A stretch of DNA of 64,000 bases from Mucilaginibacter rubeus (GTDB lineage: Bacteria > Bacteroidota > Bacteroidia > Sphingobacteriales > Sphingobacteriaceae): positions 1,922,001 to 1,986,000 of the forward strand of contig NZ_CP043450.1 in assembly GCF_003286415.2 (NCBI RefSeq), written 5' to 3'. The notes beneath the pieces are model-generated. The model ran no database searches. It had not been told where the DNA came from and saw nothing but the letters and a program-made list of their open reading frames with translations. Each line of letters begins with the position of its first letter. The first letter of the stretch is position 1. The position numbers were made by a program, and so were the translations under genes. Below, piece by piece: positions 59,663 to 64,000 of the stretch.

Positions 59663-60376
59663 ATGGAACAAGTGCTCAACTGCCTGGTAATCGACGATGA
59701 TCCTGATGTTAATGCTTATGTATGCGAAATGGTAGATCAGATGCCTTTTTTGCATTTGGCGGGATCCTACGACAATGCTCTGGAGGCTTTGAGCAGGCTG
59801 GAATCAGGCGATATCGGTTTATTGGTGCTGGATATCAATTTGCCGGGGATAGACGGGGTTACATTTGCCGGGAGCCTGAAAGATTTGCCGCGGGAGCGTA
59901 TACCCCGCGTGATCCTCATCAGCGGCTCCCGTGAGTATGCTGTTGATGGTTATAAAGTAGATGCCGTAGATTACCTGGTCAAACCATTTTCCTATGAAGA
60001 CTTTTATCGGGCAGTGGTCAAGGTTCGGACGTTGATAAACGTGTCTAAAGCCCCGCAATCGGGTGAGTATTTGTTTTTAAAGGTGGAACATGACCTGATC
60101 CGGGTAAACATCCCTGACATCTGTTATATTGAAAGCTTCAAAGACTATGTTAAAGTAATTACCGGTGAACAAACGATAGTTGCCTTATCTACGCTCAAAG
60201 CCATGGAAGAACGTCTTGCCGGAAAGCGTTTCATGCGCGTGCACCGTTCCTTTATTGTCAACCTTGATAAGATCGAACATATTCAGCACTTAACCATCAG
60301 GTTTGGGAAAACCGTTATCCCGGTCACTGAGCAATACCGCGAGGCATTCAAGGCCGAATTTCGCGAATGGCTTTAA
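59663..60376 (+). CDS. LytTR-family response regulator
   Basis: 237 residues from ATG 59663, where the receiver starts (MEQVLNCLVIDDDPDVNAYV). Receiver residues: DDDPD pocket, phospho-Asp in LLVLDINLPGIDG, and Lys in LVKPFSY. The LytTR DNA-binding domain follows (FLKVEHDLIRVNIPDICYIE to RVHRSFIVNLDKIEHI). Such regulators in Bacteroidota pair with LytS-type or other membrane kinases. The kinase 600 bases downstream on the same strand is the likely partner. Confidence 0.9.
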   Translation: MEQVLNCLVIDDDPDVNAYVCEMVDQMPFLHLAGSYDNALEALSRLESGDIGLLVLDINLPGIDGVTFAGSLKDLPRERIPRVILISGSREYAVDGYKVDAVDYLVKPFSYEDFYRAVVKVRTLINVSKAPQSGEYLFLKVEHDLIRVNIPDICYIESFKDYVKVITGEQTIVALSTLKAMEERLAGKRFMRVHRSFIVNLDKIEHIQHLTIRFGKTVIPVTEQYREAFKAEFREWL

Positions 60377-60480
60377 CGGATGACAGCCTGTTTTCGTCGG
60401 CCGGCAATTCGTTTTGGTCGAAGCTGCTTGCCAACTGATAACCAATGGCGTTCATTTGAGTATAATTTAAAAGAACGACC

Positions 60481-60924
60481 ATGAAAAAAATAATAATAAT
60501 TGTCCTGATGCTTGGTTTAGGAACCTTTGCCCGGGCCGCTGAAAAAAATGACTCCACCAAACGCGATACAGTTAAGATCAACAACCAGTTGCGCAAATTA
60601 AATGAAAAGCTGAACGATCTGCAGGCGGAACTGACCAAAGTTCAAAACCGTTTACCGGACGAACAGGCGGCTGCCGAAGAAGCATCCAAAACTTCCAGTA
60701 AAGCACAGGAAAAAAGCCGCAGTGAAGCTTCCTCAGCTGTAGGTGGCGATACCGGCGACGCCCGTAAAGCTGCAAAAGCAGCAAAAAAGGCGGCCAATGA
60801 AACGGGCGATGCAGAAGATGCTGATAATAAAGTAAAAAAAGATCAGAAAAAGATCAAAGATCTTAATAAAGATATCGAGAAGACCAAAGAAAAGATCGTA
60901 AAGCTGCAACAAGATCAGGTCTAA
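60481..60924 (+). CDS. Secreted coiled-coil protein
   Basis: 147 residues with a signal peptide (MKKIIIIVLMLGLGTFARA) and a mature part that is almost all Lys/Glu/Ala heptads in two long helices, split by an AVGGDTGDARKAAKAAKK hinge. It is probably periplasmic. It lies between the response regulator and the sensor kinase, so it may be a sensed or sensing partner; this is position-based. Confidence 0.7.
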   Translation: MKKIIIIVLMLGLGTFARAAEKNDSTKRDTVKINNQLRKLNEKLNDLQAELTKVQNRLPDEQAAAEEASKTSSKAQEKSRSEASSAVGGDTGDARKAAKAAKKAANETGDAEDADNKVKKDQKKIKDLNKDIEKTKEKIVKLQQDQV

Positions 60925-60964
60925 AACTTTATGAAGGATGTAACTGTTCAATGTCAATCAGCAC

Positions 60965-62644
60965 ATGAAAACAAAGACAGGCAATTTTTCGGGGATCATT
61001 AACCGTGTTTTTATTATTTTCCTGTTGTTCACCTTCTTGGTGACAACAGGATCATTTGTTTTAAGGCGCTCTATAACGCATAAACTCGACAAATTAAGTG
61101 CACAATTAAAAATACCTTCCTACCGGCAGGGGATCACTGCGCTTTTGGTAGATCTGGACGTGGCGGAGAACAACTTCCAGAAAGCTGCTGCAGACGGAAG
61201 CCCGGCCGATCTGGCCATTTATCAGCGGCGATTGGATACGATCTTTCGCGGAATGAATTTGATCATCGATCATTACCGTCAGGGGGGAGACAGCTCCTTT
61301 CCGGAAAGCCGCAGACAACTGGAACAAAAGCTGCAGCAAAAACTTGACTTGTCACGACAGTTGTTCGGCCTCCGGAAAAATTTTGATTCGTTACTTAGGG
61401 TCACCACTTTTGATCGGATCCATAACCGGGGAGATCTCCAACATGCGTCATATGTGCAGGTTAGCAGTGATACGATTGTAACCACGAAAAAGGAAACGAC
61501 CAAAAATAATTTGCTCCGCAGGTTAAAAGATGCGTTTCATACCACGCAATCGGTGAAGGTACTTACGGTACGCCAACGGCAGCAAGAAAAGGCCGGTCTT
61601 TCCAACGCATCGGCAAAACGATTGCTGGCTGAACTTGGCTCGCAGTATGGGCGGATGGCGTTATCCGGACAGGCCCTGGTAACGGCTAACCTTAACTTGT
61701 TGAATGAACTGCGACAATTAACACGGCAGTTACAGGATATCGACCAAATTGCTTATGAACAAAGCCGGGAAGCGACTTTGAGAGCTTATGCTTCCGCAAC
61801 ACGCGACCTGAATACATTTACCGGCATCTCGCTGGTGGCGGTTTTGATCTTTATCGTTCTACTGGTGATCTATGTTCGCCGCGCCGGTTGGGCCGAAAGG
61901 CGTATCCGGGTGGAAAATGGTCGCGCTGTACGGCTGGCCGGTCAAAAATCGGAGATCCTGGCCATTATGAGCCACGAGATCCGTAATAAATTAATGGCGA
62001 TCAACGGTGCGGTGTTTACAATGAAAAAAACAGCATTGTCAGCGCAACAGGAAAAGAAACTGGGAGCAATTACGCTGGCTTCCGGCTTGGTATTAGAGAC
62101 GATAAATAATGTGTTGGATGCCAGTAAGCTGGAGCAGGGGTATGCAGAAACACGGCAAAGCGGGCCTTTTAAACCGGGAGAAGCTATCGCCGAATCAATC
62201 GAAGCAATGCGTTTTATGGCTGAAAATAAAGGCCTTCAATTGGAATTATCATGGAATGAGCAGGCTGATATCACAATTGCAGGCGATAGTTTTCGTCTTA
62301 AACAGGTCTTATTGAACTTATTAAGCAATGCCATTAAGTACACTGATCAGGGAGGCATCTCTGTGATGGCTGAACTTGAAGGACATGGTTCCGGTTACCA
62401 GCTGAACGTAACAGTCAGCGATACCGGCTCGGGTATTCCGGCAAACAGGCAGGCGCAGTTATTTACGCCGTATTACCAGGCCGGCGGCCAAAAGCCCGGC
62501 ACCGGCCTGGGTTTATATCTGTGTCGCGAACTGGTCCAGGGTCAGGGCGGTGAAATATCCCTCGAAAGTGAACTGAACAAAGGAACAGTTATATCCTTTT
62601 GGATCCCTTATGAAAGATCAGAAAATGCCCCGGTTACGGATTAG
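60965..62644 (+). CDS. Membrane sensor histidine kinase
   Basis: 559 residues. Membrane helices at about 13-34 and 285-304 enclose a periplasmic sensor of about 250 residues, mostly helical and Lys/Arg/Gln-rich. HisKA with phospho-His in AIMSHEIRNKLMAI (about 336) and HATPase with NLLSNAIKY, VSDTGSGIP and GTGLGLYLC. It should sense an envelope signal and phosphorylate the LytTR regulator upstream. No receiver domain is fused. Confidence 0.9.
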   Translation: MKTKTGNFSGIINRVFIIFLLFTFLVTTGSFVLRRSITHKLDKLSAQLKIPSYRQGITALLVDLDVAENNFQKAAADGSPADLAIYQRRLDTIFRGMNLIIDHYRQGGDSSFPESRRQLEQKLQQKLDLSRQLFGLRKNFDSLLRVTTFDRIHNRGDLQHASYVQVSSDTIVTTKKETTKNNLLRRLKDAFHTTQSVKVLTVRQRQQEKAGLSNASAKRLLAELGSQYGRMALSGQALVTANLNLLNELRQLTRQLQDIDQIAYEQSREATLRAYASATRDLNTFTGISLVAVLIFIVLLVIYVRRAGWAERRIRVENGRAVRLAGQKSEILAIMSHEIRNKLMAINGAVFTMKKTALSAQQEKKLGAITLASGLVLETINNVLDASKLEQGYAETRQSGPFKPGEAIAESIEAMRFMAENKGLQLELSWNEQADITIAGDSFRLKQVLLNLLSNAIKYTDQGGISVMAELEGHGSGYQLNVTVSDTGSGIPANRQAQLFTPYYQAGGQKPGTGLGLYLCRELVQGQGGEISLESELNKGTVISFWIPYERSENAPVTD

Positions 62645-62687
62645 CCGGAATAAATTGTTGTTGACCGACTTGACCTCAAATAACGAT

Positions 62688-63150
62688 TCATGTTGCGACT
62701 ATTTTTTTTCTGACCGTTAGCATTTTTGCCAGCCGGTTTTGCTTAGGTTCCTCATCGCCCAGAATGATGCCCCACGCTTTGAGGCTTTCAACCCGGTCGA
62801 AAATTATTTTAAAAACTGCTGTAACAGATATGGATAAGAACATACCAGGGATACCCCCAGACCAATTTACCAATAATTGCTCCCAATTCGGTAATCAGCG
62901 CACTGATCCTTACCTTGGAACCCACAACTAATGGCAATAATACATTACTGTCAATAAGATGTGTGACAACCAGGGTAATTATGATATAAATAACGGCTAT
63001 TTGTTCGGGTGACGTAGCGAAGGTCACCGCGGCGCTTAAGACCAGTGCTGTGAATCCCGATATAAGGTATAAAGTTGAACAAGCCGGTGATAAGGCCCAG
63101 CAAGATCGCATATTTACACCCCAGCATAATAGAGGTTACAATAGATGTCC
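62688..63150 (-). pseudogene. AI-2E family transporter remnant with frameshifts
   Basis: Family motifs lie in three different minus-strand frames: KYAILLGLITGLFNFIPYIG, then SGFTALVLSAAVTFATSP and THLIDSNVLLPLVVGSKV, then IPGMFLSISVTAVFKIIFDR to the stop at 62688. All are from the C-terminal half of AI-2E-type exporters (about 350 residues intact). At least two indels break it and the N-terminal half is missing. Confidence 0.85.
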
Positions 63151-63232
63151 CTCTGCATCATTAGCACTCAGCCTTACATCCAGAGGTGAATATTGTTTTG
63201 TAACCAGATCCATCTTCAACTACAATAATTTC
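63151..63232. other. Short gap between the AI-2E remnant and the ArsB-type gene
   Basis: 82 bases without gene or terminator, probably decayed transporter sequence. Confidence 0.3.
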
Positions 63233-64000
63233 TTAGACATGCAGCGAAAGAATAGTTATGCCAAGCGCCACAGTCATGACCACACTCCCTAATTTTAAAA
63301 ATGTCCAGGCGCTAACTTCCAGGCCTTCTCTTCTCAAAGCGACCAGCCATAAAATTGTTGCAAGTGAACCCGTTATGGATAGGTTCGGCCCAAGATCAAC
63401 ACCAATTAAAACAGCACTCTTAACAATTTCAGGCGTATGACCACTTTGTAAAACATTTCCTGCAATTAAACCGGCGGGTAAGTTATTCATTAAATTACAG
63501 GCGACTGCGATTACCGAACCACTTGCCCATACTGCTGCTGTTTGGGATCGGGCGACTGCGTGATCAAGAAGCAGGGTTAACTGTTGGGTCAGGCCGGTTT
63601 TATTCAAAGCCTCAACGAGCACAAATAGTCCAGCCACCAATGGTAGTATCGCCCAGGATATGCCTTTAATGATAGTAACCGGACTTTTTTTTGCCCTGGA
63701 TAATACAATAATCGTTGTGACAATGCCGGTGATCGCTGTTGGTAAACCGAGTTGAATGTTAAAAGCTGAGGACGCTAATAAAATAACGGCTGTACCGCAG
63801 ATGCCGTACAAAGCAGTCTTGCCGCCTGGAGACAGTTCGGACAGGTCGATGCCCGTTATGATTTTTTCTTTAAAGCAGCTGCGTTGCGTAAAGCGAAGCA
63901 TAAAATAAGTGGCCGTTATTGAACAAACAGATGGTATCAGATATTGCCCGAGCCAATGCAGCAATGGCGGCATGTGCTTGCCGTAAATCACCAGGTTCGC
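63233..64000 (-). CDS. arsB: ArsB/SLC13-type membrane transporter (partial, 5' end off window)
   Basis: 256 codons are visible up to the window edge. The right-hand end reads ANLVIYGKHMPPLL, a typical ArsB loop. The rest shows eight or so membrane helices and the C-terminal GVDLGPNLSITGSLATILWL, which is characteristic of ArsB arsenite efflux permeases. The frame continues off the right edge. It exports arsenite/antimonite or a related oxyanion; regulator ArsR and ArsC are not in view. Confidence 0.85.
   Translation of the reverse strand, partial: ANLVIYGKHMPPLLHWLGQYLIPSVCSITATYFMLRFTQRSCFKEKIITGIDLSELSPGGKTALYGICGTAVILLASSAFNIQLGLPTAITGIVTTIIVLSRAKKSPVTIIKGISWAILPLVAGLFVLVEALNKTGLTQQLTLLLDHAVARSQTAAVWASGSVIAVACNLMNNLPAGLIAGNVLQSGHTPEIVKSAVLIGVDLGPNLSITGSLATILWLVALRREGLEVSAWTFLKLGSVVMTVALGITILSLHV

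Noticed and set aside
1..64000. CRISPR arrays, tRNA or rRNA genes
   Set aside because: No regularly spaced repeats and no tRNA cloverleaf or rRNA core sequence were noticed on reading, though a covariance search could still find a missed small RNA.

Overview
The window looks like chromosomal DNA of a Bacteroidota soil or plant-associated bacterium, most likely Sphingobacteriaceae and close to Mucilaginibacter or Pedobacter (inferred from protein style, not from a database search). Support comes from a SusC/SusD pair, TAnnTTTG-type promoter elements, a phytoene synthase next to a CarH-like MerR regulator, Bacteroidota-type mobilization genes and many small stress DUF proteins. No rRNA, tRNA or CRISPR array was recognised.

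Layout. 0-4 kb holds small stress or regulatory genes: an RsbQ-like hydrolase fragment, a cold-shock protein, a lone receiver domain, a DksA-like protein without the zinc cysteines, and DUF1579 and DUF5655 proteins. 4-6.9 kb holds a siderophore-interacting flavoprotein facing a carH-like/crtB pair; the CarH-like protein keeps the W-x9-EH and ExHxxG signatures of adenosylcobalamin photoreceptors, and a perfect inverted repeat lies directly before its start codon. 6.8-13.3 kb is a DNA-repair island: an exonuclease III stub, Ku with three small partner genes, an AlkB operon, divergent UmuD/UmuC genes and a YedK-like SRAP protein. The AlkB/UmuDC intergenic region and the SRAP promoter share an operator, CTAA-N5-TTAG, that overlaps the predicted promoter elements, so these genes probably form one damage-inducible regulon.

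13.4-34.3 kb is a long stress-defence and accessory region: an XRE regulator, DUF4385, a frameshifted DUF2256 gene with a 2H phosphoesterase, large-subunit catalase KatE with an ankyrin partner, an iron-permease-like protein, a GH13 branching-type enzyme, DUF1003, a flavoprotein with DUF1543, a (p)ppGpp-hydrolase-like HD protein, a 1158-residue multi-PAS histidine kinase, DUF421, two short-chain dehydrogenases (one with a Tat-type leader), DUF3175, DUF72, DUF2383, DUF6496, a flavodoxin-like protein, a cupin and DoxX. The mix resembles a general-stress regulon. 34.2-35.8 kb is a gene graveyard with holin-family, serine-hydrolase and HEPN-like remnants.

35.8-52.8 kb is a polysaccharide utilization locus: SusC, SusD, a beta-propeller lipoprotein, a 1211-residue clan GH-A enzyme with a CBM9-like domain, an SGNH esterase, an inverted membrane regulator-like protein, a GH28-like enzyme and an alpha-galactosidase-like enzyme. 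Together they suggest binding, import and breakdown of a pectin-like or galactose-containing polymer. 53-59.4 kb is a mobilizable-element core (toprim primase-like protein, MobC, relaxase, TraG-type coupling ATPase) with a candidate oriT hairpin and no visible integrase. 59.6-62.6 kb encodes a LytTR response regulator, a secreted coiled-coil protein and a histidine kinase. The window ends with a decayed AI-2E-family exporter and the C-terminal part of an ArsB-type transporter.
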